DNA of 64,000 nucleotides from Pyrus communis. Its lineage: Eukaryota > Streptophyta > Magnoliopsida > Rosales > Rosaceae. The stretch spans positions 19,573,989 to 19,637,988 of the forward strand of contig NC_084817.1 of the NCBI RefSeq assembly GCF_963583255.1. The letters run 5' to 3'. Positions 1-11,277 of this stretch are shown piece by piece. The position numbers were made by a program, and so were the translations under genes. The notes under the pieces were generated by a model. That model saw only the letters and a program-made list of their open reading frames with translations. It did no database searches and was not told where the DNA came from. Position 1 is the first letter of the stretch; every line of letters begins with the position of its first letter.

Positions 1-377
1 TGGAAGAGCAACCAATGACCATGTATCTTGGTTATGTAAAGTTGAAATCTCATCTTTCATAGACTCATACCATATTGGGAATTTTAATGAAGACTTATAT
101 GTTGTAGGTTCAACTTGATTCAAATCAACTCCTCCATTTTCATGTATAGCAGCAAGTAGAGAATTTTTTTTGAGATGCCACTTTCTGACCTTCTCTGCAT
201 AGGGTAAAGATTGATTGGAGTAATAGATAAAACCACTTGTAGTTGTTCAGGTTGAAATTCAGGTACCACATAAAGTGTAAAAGACAAGGGCTGTGTTGTT
301 GGTGCAGCAATGGATTGACTAGAACTTGAATCTTTTGAATTTGAACTTAAAACTATAACTGAAATTGAAGTGGAGTC

Positions 378-1542
378 TTATGAAGCTTGATTGATAACAG
401 TATTTGCCATGGAACTAGGTATATGAGCTGAACCTAATTGTGTGGGACCTGGTGAGGAACTCAATGTGGAGTGATTTTGTGGTTTTGGCAAAACAAGGAC
501 ATTATTGTGATCTGGTATTGGAATTGGTGTTTGTATGAGTGATGGTGGTGGTCTAGTAGTGACATAGTGATGTTTGGGAACCAAAAATTGGTACGAAAAC
601 TCTATCTCATCAAATATTACATGTCTAGAGATATAAATTTTCTTTCTAGATACATCATAGCAGAGATACCCTTTATACATGGATGCATACCGCAAAAAGA
701 CACACTTTGTTGTTCTGGGTTCTAATTTGGTGTTGTTGTATGGTCTTAACCAAGGGTAACAAGAACAACCAAATACTTTCAAATGTTGGATCTCAGGTAT
801 TGAATTATGTAGCAATTCAAATGGTGATTTATTGTCTAATATAGGGGATGACATTCTATTGATTAAGTATACTGAAGTTTGACAAGCAAAAAACCAAAAC
901 AAGGATGGTAATGAAGCAGATTGTAACAAAGTGATGGATGTTTCAATAATATGTCTATGTTTTCTCTTTGCTATCCCATTTTGTTTTGGTGTATGAGGAC
1001 ATGACATTTGATGGTTCGTTCCTTTATCAGAAAGAAAACTTTTGAAATGCTTTACTTATATATTCACCACCACCATCACTTTGGAGAGTTTTTATGGATG
1101 TATGAAACTGGTTTAAAATGAAATTGTAAAAGAAAACAAATGTTGCAGAAATATCACTTTTATTGCATATGGGGAAAATCCAACAATACTTGGTGCAATG
1201 ATCAATGAAGGTCACATAGTATTTGAATCCTTCTAAAGACACAAAAGAAGTAGGGCCCCACACATCACTATGTACAATATCAAAAGGTTTTACACACTTT
1301 GCAACTGAAGGAGAAAATGGCAGTTTACTAAATTTACCCTCTAAACATATTTGACACAGTGAAGGTATACTATCAGCAACATATGAGACATTTGAAGTTC
1401 TTAAAACTTGAGAGACTATTGAATTAGAAGGATGACCTAGTCTCTTATGACAAATGTTGATTGTAACTTGTTTCCCAAGAAAAGCTACAGGTTGCCCTTT
1501 ATTGATTACTGCATGAGAACTTGGTGAGATGATGATGTACAA
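378..1542 (-). pseudogene. copia pol: GAG-pre-integrase and integrase, frameshifted
   Basis: Two adjacent open pieces make one integrase region. 1542-1027 holds the GAG-pre-integrase HxxxH/CxxC zinc site (KRLGHPSN, CQICLEGK) and the first part of the rve core (IVHSDVWGP, LQSDGGGEY). 1007-378 continues with the distal core and a typical copia stretch (LKVFGCSCYPWLRPYN). A frameshift between 1007 and 1027 separates them. The motif that is normally NGVAERKHRH reads NGIAKRKHRH here, so the third catalytic residue of the DDE triad is Lys instead of Glu. The integrase would be inactive even if the frame were intact. No function in the host is suggested. Confidence 0.85.
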
Positions 1543-1630
1543 TCCATTGTTACACAGCCCTTTGTAGAATATTCTCCGTGTGGCCTTGTCTTAAATCCAA
1601 AACGAAAATGCATCGAAAATCAACCAATAG

Positions 1631-2181
1631 TTAATCCAAACAGATCCTATGCACTGACAATAGGCTTTGAGATAGTTTTGGTACATAAAGAATAGAATTA
1701 AGCTTAATATGTTTCATTGGAGTTGTGGGGAGAGATGAACCAATGTGAGAGATAGCTAAACCTTCACCATTAGCTATCTGGATTGTCTCATTTGATGGAT
1801 ATGGGGTTGCCAATGAAATATTACTCAATTCTGAAGTCATGTGATTATTGACATCTGAATCAGTTAGCCAAATATTTTGCTGTGATGGTGCAGATGACAT
1901 TGAGAATTGAGAGTAATGACCATTAGGTTGGCAGTATGCATAACATTCATTAGAGAAGTAGAAGTCTTCTGAAAACATGTTTCTACATTGTGATAGGGAT
2001 TCCCACATATTTGACAACCTGAAGAAACATCTGTATTTCTATATCTGCAAGTATCAGCAAGATGGTTGTTCTTGCCACAAATTTGATATCCCTACGATGA
2101 TTTGTATTCCTGAATCGACAAGTAGAGGCCAAATGATTGTTTTGCCCACAAATTTGGCAAGTTTTAGTCTGAAAGTCATAG
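1631..2181 (-). pseudogene. copia gag zinc knuckle and aspartic protease, degraded
   Basis: From 2181 downward the minus strand encodes a CCHC zinc knuckle (CQICGQNNHLASTC), followed after a frame change by the pre-protease region and the protease (IWLTDSDVNNHMT, then LNSILYVPKLSQSLLSV). Copia proteases carry DSGAT/DSGAS at the active site. Here it is DSDVN, so the invariant Gly after Ser is lost. The first 183 codons of the open frame at 2531-1983 belong partly to the nested element: the frame reads through the junction at about 2181/2182 and fuses the two elements by chance. Confidence 0.8.
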
Positions 2182-2707
2182 TTTTGTGACCCCTGCACCA
2201 AAGAATTTAATTCATTAAGAATTTGATTATAATCTATTGACGAACTTGAATTTAATTGAGCATATTGCATATGAAGTTGTGGTGGCTGCATAGGTCTTGA
2301 ATAGAACTCCTCATATGGCTGCCAATATGCTTCACGTTGAACTTGTTGAGCTTCCCACCACATAGAGTTTGAATGATCCCTCCAATCTCTTTGTGGACAT
2401 TGATTGGCTTGAAATCCTTGCCTATATGAAGCACCAAATGTAGGGACACTCTGCATTGTGGTCCTTTCGGCATACGGCGACAATTGAGAAGTAAGATTTG
2501 CCAATTGAGCTTGAATGCTAGCAAAATCCATATCTTACTTCTCTAGTACCTAAAATCAAAGAAAGAGAACTAAATCAAATATCAAAAGTAACAACAAACA
2601 AAGAAAACAACACTAAGTTAGAAACTAAAACGAAAACAACTAAACCAAAAAGAAAAGAACCAAGGGATTAGCAAAGTTGCTAATCCCCGGCAACGGCGCC
2701 AAAAATT
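2182..2707 (-). mobile_element. extra truncated head of the nested element (primer site plus gag start)
   Basis: This 526-bp block repeats 7830-8355: primer site, spacer, the same ATG and about 115 gag codons. I see one base difference (2567 versus 8215, a/g). It stops abruptly within the gag at the start of the second internal repeat and joins copia sequence at about 2181/2182. A simple LTR-internal-LTR insertion should end at 2708, so a rearrangement is implied. Confidence 0.85.
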
Positions 2708-4835
2708 TGATGCGAAATATATAAGCACACAAATTAAACCCTCTTTTCGACAATTGTAGTATAGATATAAGTAGGGATCGTTCTAGGCCGGGGATTAGGA
2801 GGGATTGCTAATCTAATGAAAATTGACTCAAAGATGTGAAAATATGTTTTAAAACACTTTAAATAGACTCACAAGACTCTTACTAACTTATATGACTCAA
2901 AACAAACTTTAAAGACTCAAAACAACCAAAAACAACCAAAAAGACTCAATTTAGACTCTATGACTTAATTTGGACGAAAATACACTTGGTTTTGACTCTA
3001 AAGACTCAAAAAGACTCTTTTGGACAGATTTGGAACAAATAAGAGAGGGGGTTTTGATTTTGGACGAATTTAAAAGAAGACAAGTGACTTAAAACTTTAA
3101 AACAGATTTTGGACGAAAATAAGAAAAACTAATGGATGATGGGATAGCCAAGGGATACTTCTCCACACATGATACTTTCTAACATAAATTGATTTCCAGT
3201 TGCTTTTCCGATAAACCATGAACCTCAACACCCCAGATTAACCGTGACATCACTAATTAACCCTCAGATTTCCCTTAAGTTAGTGGATTGGATGACATCA
3301 TACGACAACCCAAAGCATTCTTCAAAAAGTCCCCTACATGACATCATAATAGAGATACGGTTAAAGATCATTACGTTCAATGGAAACCATAAGTATTGAC
3401 AAAGCACTTGTAACTATGACATCATGATACGCATGCTAGGAATTTACTTAACATGATTGTGAAAACAACCTTAACTACTTGTGAATATAAGTTTGTGACG
3501 ATTATGTGAAACACCCTTATATTCTAGCCCCAAATTCAAGCATGCAAATTAAGTAGGCCTCCCTAATAAACATACAAGAATAAGTTATCCATCAAACGGT
3601 TAAGTAAATTGCATTCGCAATTTATGAAATCACAACTGGAATTAATCAAATCATATTATAATTGTAATCATGGTTTCAAAGCATCCCTAGGCTAAAACGA
3701 GTTTAGCCTTTCATGTTCATGACAAAACAAAGCAATATAGATTTAAACATTGAAAATAAAAGATAGATTACACCTAGACACGTCCAACACTCCAACTTGA
3801 ATGTACAAACGCCCAAGGCTTGGTCTTCCTTCTCCTTCTCCTTGCTAGGTCACGGCACAAAGGTCTATGGTGAGTTTGTGGACGACTTTCTGGATTTTGG
3901 ATGGTTTTAGGTATATATGGAGGTGCGGCAAGGGGTTATGGTGGTGTATGGAGGTTGGGATGGATGTATGGAAGTAGGGGAATGATGGATGGGTGGTTGC
4001 AAGGTCACGGCAAGGGTTGATTTCTGAAGGGATGTATGAATGTTGTGTGAAGGGATGGTCCTCATTAAATGGCACGGCAAGGCTGTTTATATAGGCTAGT
4101 TTTGGCACACTTAGTGTAGGAAAAGGATTGCCTAATCCCATTGGAAAAAGGTTAACTCAAGGCAGAAATTAAGTGGGATTTGGAATAGGGAATTCAGCTA
4201 GGATTTAGGGATTCTAGAAGTATATGTGCGGCAAGGGCTTTAGGGATAAGATAAGGCTTCTAAAAAGAAGGGTTTAGAACAGATTCCTAATCCTAAAGGG
4301 ATATGAACATGTGATATGAGAGTAGGATAAGGTTTTCAATTCCTAAACCTACTAGGAGTGGTGTATATGCGGCATACAAAGGAATGAGGGTCTAGAACCT
4401 GTTCTAAGAGTTTAGATATATATCTAATCCCCCCTAAATAGCTAAGTTTAAGTCCCCACCTGATTTGGATAGGAAAGAATAGGATAATGTTTAGAGATAG
4501 GATAGGATAAGGTTTGGATAAGATAAGGTTTGGATAAAATCCCTTGTTTCTTGCTTCTTCCTTATCTTCATTGGAATAGAACTTCTTCCACCAGATTTGT
4601 AGCCTTTCCTAGCTCTTCTAGTCTTCAATTTCGTCCATCCTCATTGCTACATGATTAAGCTATCCAATCCATGCCCAAAAATGCTCCAAATAGCCTCAAA
4701 ATGCACTTTCTTGCTCCTTTTGCCATTAGGACCTAAAAACACACGAAAATACTTTAAAAGACTGAAATACATAGTAATTAACTCACTAAGTGTAAGGAAA
4801 CAACACAACTAAGTAGCATAAATATGCTCCTATCA
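2708..4835 (-). repeat. 3' LTR of the nested gypsy-like element
   Basis: This 2128-bp block is bounded by TG...CA and matches 8356-8680 plus 11283-13085 without any indel that I can see. A polypurine tract abuts its high-coordinate side and a primer-binding site its low-coordinate side. A TATATAAAC promoter box lies on the minus strand at 4086-4093. A 98-codon open frame (4141-3845) is just open LTR sequence and repeats unchanged in the other LTR. Confidence 0.9.
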
Positions 4836-4850
4836 AATTCCCCCACACTT
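4836..4850 (-). promoter_or_regulatory. polypurine tract of the nested element
   Basis: The minus strand reads AAGTGTGGGGGAATT, ending exactly at the first base of the 3' LTR. A second similar G-rich tract lies at about 6556-6572 on the same strand, inside the spacer. Confidence 0.75.
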
Positions 4851-6784
4851 AGCTTTTGCTAGTCCTCAAGCAAAACGAAATAAATCAAAAACAAAACTAA
4901 ACACATTCTAAACCTTCCAACATGTATCTCAAGGATTCCCAACGAACATGACACATTAGAGAACATCATCCCCACGGTTTTTAGCTTTCTTTATACTTCA
5001 ACAAACACTTAATCATAGTTACTACCTATTAGTTCACATATAATCAATTAAAACAATGTTTCGAATGTAGTAACATGCCTTAGAGAATTCCCTCAATTCC
5101 TCACTAGAATGCACTCTATTTTCACACAGATTTTCTAACTTCACACCCTACACTAGTTATATGTGAGAAGATTGATGTAAATATGAAGACTAATACTCAC
5201 ATATGTTATATCAAAGAAAGCATTTTCTGGATTTACGACAATGACATGAATATGATCTCATGAATGGAATGCTACTACTTAGAACGAGAACCAGTGATTC
5301 CATATGCTCATACCAAATTCAAACTCCACATATTGAACACATAACATCAAGATAGAAGTTGAGGGTTGTAACGAGGCTAAGGTATTGGCTAACAAAGAAA
5401 GGTAAGGATAAACAAACGTTCTTAAAGCAATAGTAAGCAAAGTAATGAAATTGACACTTAAACTCACTTCTAATGGCAAAAAACCAACTTTTAAACACAA
5501 GGGAAGATTCATGCAACATTTAGGGTCAAATTCACTCTTTTGGACCCTTCCTTCAACAACCAACACTTGTGAGTTCATTCTCACTTATTTTTCAACTCCT
5601 TTTCTTTCTTTTGAACACTTTTCTATTTTCTTTTGATTTTTCTACGAATTTCTCTTCTTTCCTTCTCTTTTTCTCTTTTTTTTTTTATTTTTTTATTTTT
5701 TTTTTTCGTGCCCTATCATCTTCCCCCACACTCGTTTTCCACCATATATTGACCAAAGGAGTTCACTCTAAGTCGTGCTTCACTATCCTTTAAGAACCAA
5801 GGTATGGAAAGTCCTATTCTAGGCTAGGTGAGGATAATGTGGCTAACAACGAAAATAGGTTTTGAAAAGGCTCAAGAGGGTTAATCCTACAATACATATG
5901 AAAAGGGATAGGCTTTTTGGCTCTGGCTTGACTAACAACTTCATCTTATTGTATGTTATGCAATCAATATCATGCTTTGAATGAAATGGGCATAAGTTCT
6001 AGTATTTGGAACTATAATGAAATGCATTCTAAATAGCAACCAAGCAAAGAATGATGAGATCATGCAACGACTTTAGAAAACAAGAAATCATAGATTATAC
6101 TCTCCAAAGAACGTTATAGGCTCAAGTCTCTCAAGGATGTAGCGTTAGTTTGAGTTTCTTCCTTCAAGCATGTTACAAAAACTGATTTTATCTTTGTAAT
6201 TACATGTGAATTCATAAATTATAACCATAACCAAGCATAAACCAAAGCATAAATCAACTTCCAGCCATGTTTACAACATTCTTTAATAGTCATGCAATTT
6301 AAAAACCAAATCCTCATCATTGTGTTGGAAGGTGACCTAAGACACAAACAAACACACAAAAACAACTTAAAAACAACTCTTTTTGGGTTTTTCAAAACTA
6401 TTTTGTAATTTTTTTGTAAATTTTCGGATTTTCTGACCAAAAGACATAAAAACACTTCAAAACACTCTAAAAACACTTAAAAACAGTGTGAAACAACTTT
6501 AGAAATGATGGGTGATAAAATCCCACGAATTTGCATGAAAAACACTTTGTTTACCCCCCCCACACTTAAATCAAACATTGTCCTCAATGTTTCACACAAA
6601 GACACATCCAACAAACAATAAGTAAAACAACTAAATAGGCAGATTAGAAAGAATCACAAAGAGAAGGGTTTAGGAACGCAAATCTGGAATTGGAGTGCTT
6701 TCTAGGTCTTCCTTTGTTGAATGGCATGGGTTGCCTCCCAAGTAGCGCTTTCTTTAACGTCTTGCAGCCGGACGATGCTTCCAT
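4851..6784 (-). other. non-coding spacer between gag and polypurine tract
   Basis: About 1.9 kb of A/T-rich sequence without a convincing frame on either strand. It includes a T-rich tract at about 5660-5706 and an internal G-rich (minus strand) tract near 6560. An autonomous element would carry pol around here, so this is either a deleted or a replaced pol region. Short open frames here have no recognisable motif. Confidence 0.6.
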
Positions 6785-8179
6785 TCAAACTTCCCTAGGT
6801 CCCATGACATGGAATTGATCCTTGAATGGAAGGTGATACTTGAAGTGAACCGGCATTGGTTTGAATTCTAGTGTAGGTGCCTGATTCATCAAAATCAGCC
6901 AGTTAGTATAAAATGTAATGGAATTTGGAGAAGATGACTTACTTGTTTTGTCCGACAAGAACTCAATGACAAACACCACTCCTTTGAAAGTTTCAGGGAT
7001 ATTGGACTTGGCCAGATTGCATGTAATGGTTATGACTTGTCCAATGTCATCAAATTCAACTTCTTTGGGTTTTGTGGTTTCAAATATGTCCTCTTTGATG
7101 CCTTCTACATCTTCTCCAGCCACTACCTTCTCTTGAATCATTCTTCTTGGTGTACAAAGTCCTTTGAAGAATTCAACACCATCTAAAACTTGCTGTGTTA
7201 CACCAAGAATTGGAATAACATTCTGCACCTTTGGGAAGGCTTCCACGATGTCCTTTTTACTCCCTTCTTGGTTGGGAATCAAAAACCTGCTAGGAAAAGG
7301 GACATTGGGTGGAATAACATCAGAATAACATGAAATTGGGACGTCCTTACTTGTGGTGGGTGGTTTATAGGGCTTAGGGGGCTGCGGCAAGGGTTGTTCT
7401 ACCCTTGCCATGTGCATGTCTTCTTCATCCTCCTCAATTAGCAGCTCCTCATCCACTTCTAGGCTATGTTTGGACATTTTTAGGTCAGCTCCAACCTCCA
7501 TAGCACTTCCCAAAGTGATAGCATTATGGATTTCAAAATCTTCCTTCGAGTTTTCAATAGTTGAGTTGGAGAGTTCACTTTGCTCTTGAATTTGTTTCAT
7601 GAACTCCATAATCTGCCCAATTTGCTCCTCCAATTTACCCAACTTCTTGTCTTGATTTTGTTCGTCCTGCGTCAAAGGGGTTAGTAATTGAAAATTTTTA
7701 TCATTATCCATGGACATACTTGAACTTGATTGGAATTGTTGTGGGGGAGGTTGTGGTGGCTGCATAGGTGTTGTATAGAACTCCTCATATGGTTGCCAAT
7801 ATGCTTCTTGTTGAGCCTCCTTGGCTTGATTTTGTGACCCCTGCACCAAAGAATTTAATTCATTAAGAATTTGATTATAATCTATTGACGAACTTGAATT
7901 TAATTGAGCATATTGCATATGAAGTTGTGGTGGCTGCATAGGTCTTGAATAGAACTCCTCATATGGCTGCCAATATGCTTCACGTTGAACTTGTTGAGCT
8001 TCCCACCACATAGAGTTTGAATGATCCCTCCAATCTCTTTGTGGACATTGATTGGCTTGAAATCCTTGCCTATATGAAGCACCAAATGTAGGGACACTCT
8101 GCATTGTGGTCCTTTCGGCATACGGCGACAATTGAGAAGTAAGATTTGCCAATTGAGCTTGAATGCTAGCAAAATCCAT
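6785..8179 (-). CDS. gag-like polyprotein of the nested element, 464 aa
   Basis: The single long ORF of the element starts 153 bp after the primer-binding site. The N-terminal third is Gln/Tyr/Pro-rich and carries an internal duplication: EAYWQPYEEFY occurs near residues 67 and 125. An acidic linker follows (LLIEEDEEDMH). The C-terminal half contains a Pro/Phe stretch (IPPNVPFPSRF) and a closing APTLEFKPMPVHFKYHLP-like segment. From recall these resemble the gag-protease and pre-RT junctions of plant Tat/Athila elements. No protease DTG, RT YxDD or integrase motif is present. I infer a structural or packaging protein for a defective element; the exact domain assignment is uncertain. Confidence 0.7.
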   Translation of the reverse strand: MDFASIQAQLANLTSQLSPYAERTTMQSVPTFGASYRQGFQANQCPQRDWRDHSNSMWWEAQQVQREAYWQPYEEFYSRPMQPPQLHMQYAQLNSSSSIDYNQILNELNSLVQGSQNQAKEAQQEAYWQPYEEFYTTPMQPPQPPPQQFQSSSSMSMDNDKNFQLLTPLTQDEQNQDKKLGKLEEQIGQIMEFMKQIQEQSELSNSTIENSKEDFEIHNAITLGSAMEVGADLKMSKHSLEVDEELLIEEDEEDMHMARVEQPLPQPPKPYKPPTTSKDVPISCYSDVIPPNVPFPSRFLIPNQEGSKKDIVEAFPKVQNVIPILGVTQQVLDGVEFFKGLCTPRRMIQEKVVAGEDVEGIKEDIFETTKPKEVEFDDIGQVITITCNLAKSNIPETFKGVVFVIEFLSDKTSKSSSPNSITFYTNWLILMNQAPTLEFKPMPVHFKYHLPFKDQFHVMGPREV

Positions 8180-8331
8180 ATCTTACTTCTCTAGTACCTA
8201 AAATCAAAGAAAGGGAACTAAATCAAATATCAAAAGTAACAACAAACAAAGAAAACAACACTAAGTTAGAAACTAAAACGAAAACAACTAAACCAAAAAG
8301 AAAAGAACCAAGGGATTAGCAAAGTTGCTAA

Positions 8332-8349
8332 TCCCCGGCAACGGCGCCA
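8332..8349 (-). promoter_or_regulatory. primer-binding site (tRNA-Asp type)
   Basis: The minus strand reads TGGCGCCGTTGCCGGGGA just after the 5' LTR end. This complements the 3' end of plant tRNA-Asp (…CCCCGGCAACGGCG-CCA). The same site recurs at 2684-2701 beside the other LTR. Confidence 0.85.
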
Positions 8350-8680
8350 AAAATTTGATGCGAAATATATAAGCACACAAATTAAACCCTCTTTTCGACA
8401 ATTGTAGTATAGATATAAGTAGGGATCGTTCTAGGCCGGGGATTAGGAGGGATTGCTAATCTAATGAAAATTGACTCAAAGATGTGAAAATATGTTTTAA
8501 AACACTTTAAATAGACTCACAAGACTCTTACTAACTTATATGACTCAAAACAAACTTTAAAGACTCAAAACAACCAAAAACAACCAAAAAGACTCAATTT
8601 AGACTCTATGACTTAATTTGGACGAAAATACACTTGGTTTTGACTCTAAAGACTCAAAAAGACTCTTTTGGACAGATTTG

Positions 8681-11277
8681 TGATAGGAGCATATTCATGC
8701 GACTTAAATGGCTTGTTCTCGTGCATTTACGTTATGTTTCTTTAGTTATTTTAGTACTTTAAGCTATTTTCGTGTGTTTATAGGTCCAAAGGGCTAAAGG
8801 AGCAAAAAGATGCATTTTGGAGACTTTTGGAGCACTTTTGGGCTAAGGACGGATAGCTTATGCTTGAAGCCAAAGTGTTGGACGAAATTGAAGACCTAAT
8901 TGGAGCCAAAGTGTTGGAACCTTGTTCTCTTTAGTTTTAGGACATTTAAACCTTTCCTAATCCCAATCATGCCATGCATAACACACATCCATTCTAACAC
9001 ATTGTCATTGCACATGCATTTCCTTCATTAGTTAACCCACATGCACTTATCACTTATCATCACCACATATCATATCACTTAATCACTTATCACTTATCAT
9101 CACCACTTAACCACTTATCATATCATAACCACATATCATATCACTTATCACTTATCACTTAACATATCATCCACCTACTTCACCTACAACATCCACCCAC
9201 TTCACCTACAACATCCACCTACTTCACCTACAACATCCACCTACTTCACCTACAACATCCACTTCACCTACAACATCCACCTACTTCACCTACAACATCC
9301 ACCTACTTCACCTACAAATGACATAGCCATATGTTCCCTCCACTACTCCTATAAATACCCTTGCATTCATTCATTCATTCACATCTCATTTTCATTACAT
9401 CTCATTTCATACACAACACACCACAAACACTTCCATTCCTTCTCTTTGCCGTGAGTTCCCTTGTAATCCAAACACCATTTTTCCATTTCCCTATTAATCC
9501 AAACACCACTCCCCAAACCATTCACACCATCAAACTATACTTAGACCTTGTGCTACAACAACGAGGAAGAGAAGAGTGCCTAAACGTTCATACAATTCAA
9601 GTTTGAGTTGTTGGAATGTTTAGGTGTTTCTTTGATTTCAATGTTTAAATTCAATTCTCTTTGTTTGTACGTATGAGGAATGGAAGAGAAGAGTGCCTAA
9701 ACGTTCATACAATTCAAGTTTGAGTTGTTGGAATGTTTAGGTATTTCTTTGATTTCAAAGTTATAATAAACTAAACCCCCTTTAGCTAGGGGGTGATTCG
9801 AAATATATGTTTATGCTTGCATTTTGATTTGATTAATTCTAATTGCGTTTCATAAGTTGTGGTTCAATTTGTTTAACCGTTTGATTGATAACTTATTTAT
9901 GAATGTTTATTAAGAATGCGCGCTTAATTTTCATGCATCAATATGACGCTAGAATATAAGTGAGTTTCACCTAATAGTTACGAACTTATATTCACAAGTA
10001 GTGGAGGTTGCTTATAAACAATCGCGTTAAATAAATTCTTGGCATAAGTTTCATGCGTATTCCATAGTAACGAATGCCTCGTCAACACTTAAAGTTTTCA
10101 TGATGCTTAATGATCTTTGATTGTATCTTTATTGTGCTTTTCACGTAAAGGACTTTTGGAGAATGTTGTGAATTGCGTTGCGCTAACCCATCCAATTCAT
10201 TAACTTAAGGAAAACTTGACGGTTAATTTAAGCGGACCTAATTGACCCGGGGCGTTGAGAATTAATGATTTGTTGAAATGCAATTGGAAATCGTTTTATT
10301 ATGCAAGTATAACATATGTGGAGATGAACCCCGTAGCTAACTTTCCATCCATTTGTTCTTTCTTTTCTTGTTTCTGTTTTCATGTTTAATTTAACTTGTT
10401 ATTCAATTATGTTAAACATGTGAAACTAATTTCTTTTTAGTTAGAGGCGAATTTGAAGCCATGGACATATGTTGGTTATGATTTGATTTACTCCAGTTAT
10501 GAATTCATGAACTTTAGATGTGGGTTACTTTTCTGTTTTGATTAAGAACTTGTTTATGTATGTGGGTTGAGGGTCGACACTTAATTTGCATGCCTAAGAC
10601 TTGATGCTAGGATATAAGGGAATTTCACCTAATCGTTATGAACTTATATTCATGAGTAGTAAAAATCGCTAGTCACGATTGTGTTTAGTAAACCCTAGGC
10701 TGGATTAACATGCGTATTCCATAGTTATGAATGCCTAGTCAATGTTTATGATTTCCGTTGAACTTAATGATCTTTGTTGAATGTCTCTATCATGCGTATT
10801 CCATGTGAGAGACTTTGATTAGGAATAATTTGGTTGTAATGCGTATCCCATTCAATCCAATGAATCTAGGGAAATCTGAAGGTTAATTTAAGCGGACCTA
10901 ATTAACTTGGAGCATTGTCATTCATCGTTTGTTGAAGTCATAATTGGGAGTCAAATTATATGCTTATGTTCATGTGTGGATAAGGAACCCTCTAACTAGT
11001 TTTTCTTCATTCTATTCCATCAATTTCGTTTGTACAATCTGTTTTGTTTCCAAGTTTCTATTTTAGTTTAATTTCGTCCAAAACCAATCCCCCATTTATT
11101 TTAAAGTGTTAGATTAGTTAGAAATACATTTATTTTGTGTTTTTACGTTTTTTTTGAGTCAAATCCAAGTGATTAACAATCCCTCCTAATCCCCGGTCCA
11201 GAACGATCCCTACTTATACATATACTACAATTTGACGAAAAGAGGGTTTAATTTGTGCGCGTATAAAACTCGCATCA
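8681..11277 (+). mobile_element. solo LTR of a related gypsy-like family
   Basis: This 2597-bp block begins TGATAGGAGCATATT and ends AACTCGCATCA. These are the same termini as the nested element's LTR, but on the plus strand. It is flanked by perfect 5-bp duplications (atttg, 8676-8680 and 11278-11282). No primer site, internal region or second LTR accompanies it. That fits an element reduced by LTR-LTR recombination. It holds a TATA box (tataaata, 9350-9357), a 22-bp minisatellite and two internal duplications. Confidence 0.92.
9168..9317 (+). repeat. 22-bp minisatellite inside the solo LTR
   Basis: The unit ccacctacttcacctacaac plus at recurs about seven times with small deletions. Just upstream (about 9040-9165) a looser array of cacttatcat-type units occurs. 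Both lie upstream of the LTR TATA box, in the U3 region. Confidence 0.85.

Noticed and set aside
1983..2531. 182-aa frame as a single protein
   Set aside because: It is a chance fusion of the nested element's gag start with the copia zinc knuckle across the 2181/2182 junction.
3845..4141. 98-aa minus-strand frame (repeated at 12095-12391)
   Set aside because: It lies in LTR sequence and is present unchanged in both LTRs only because they are nearly identical; it shows no domain.
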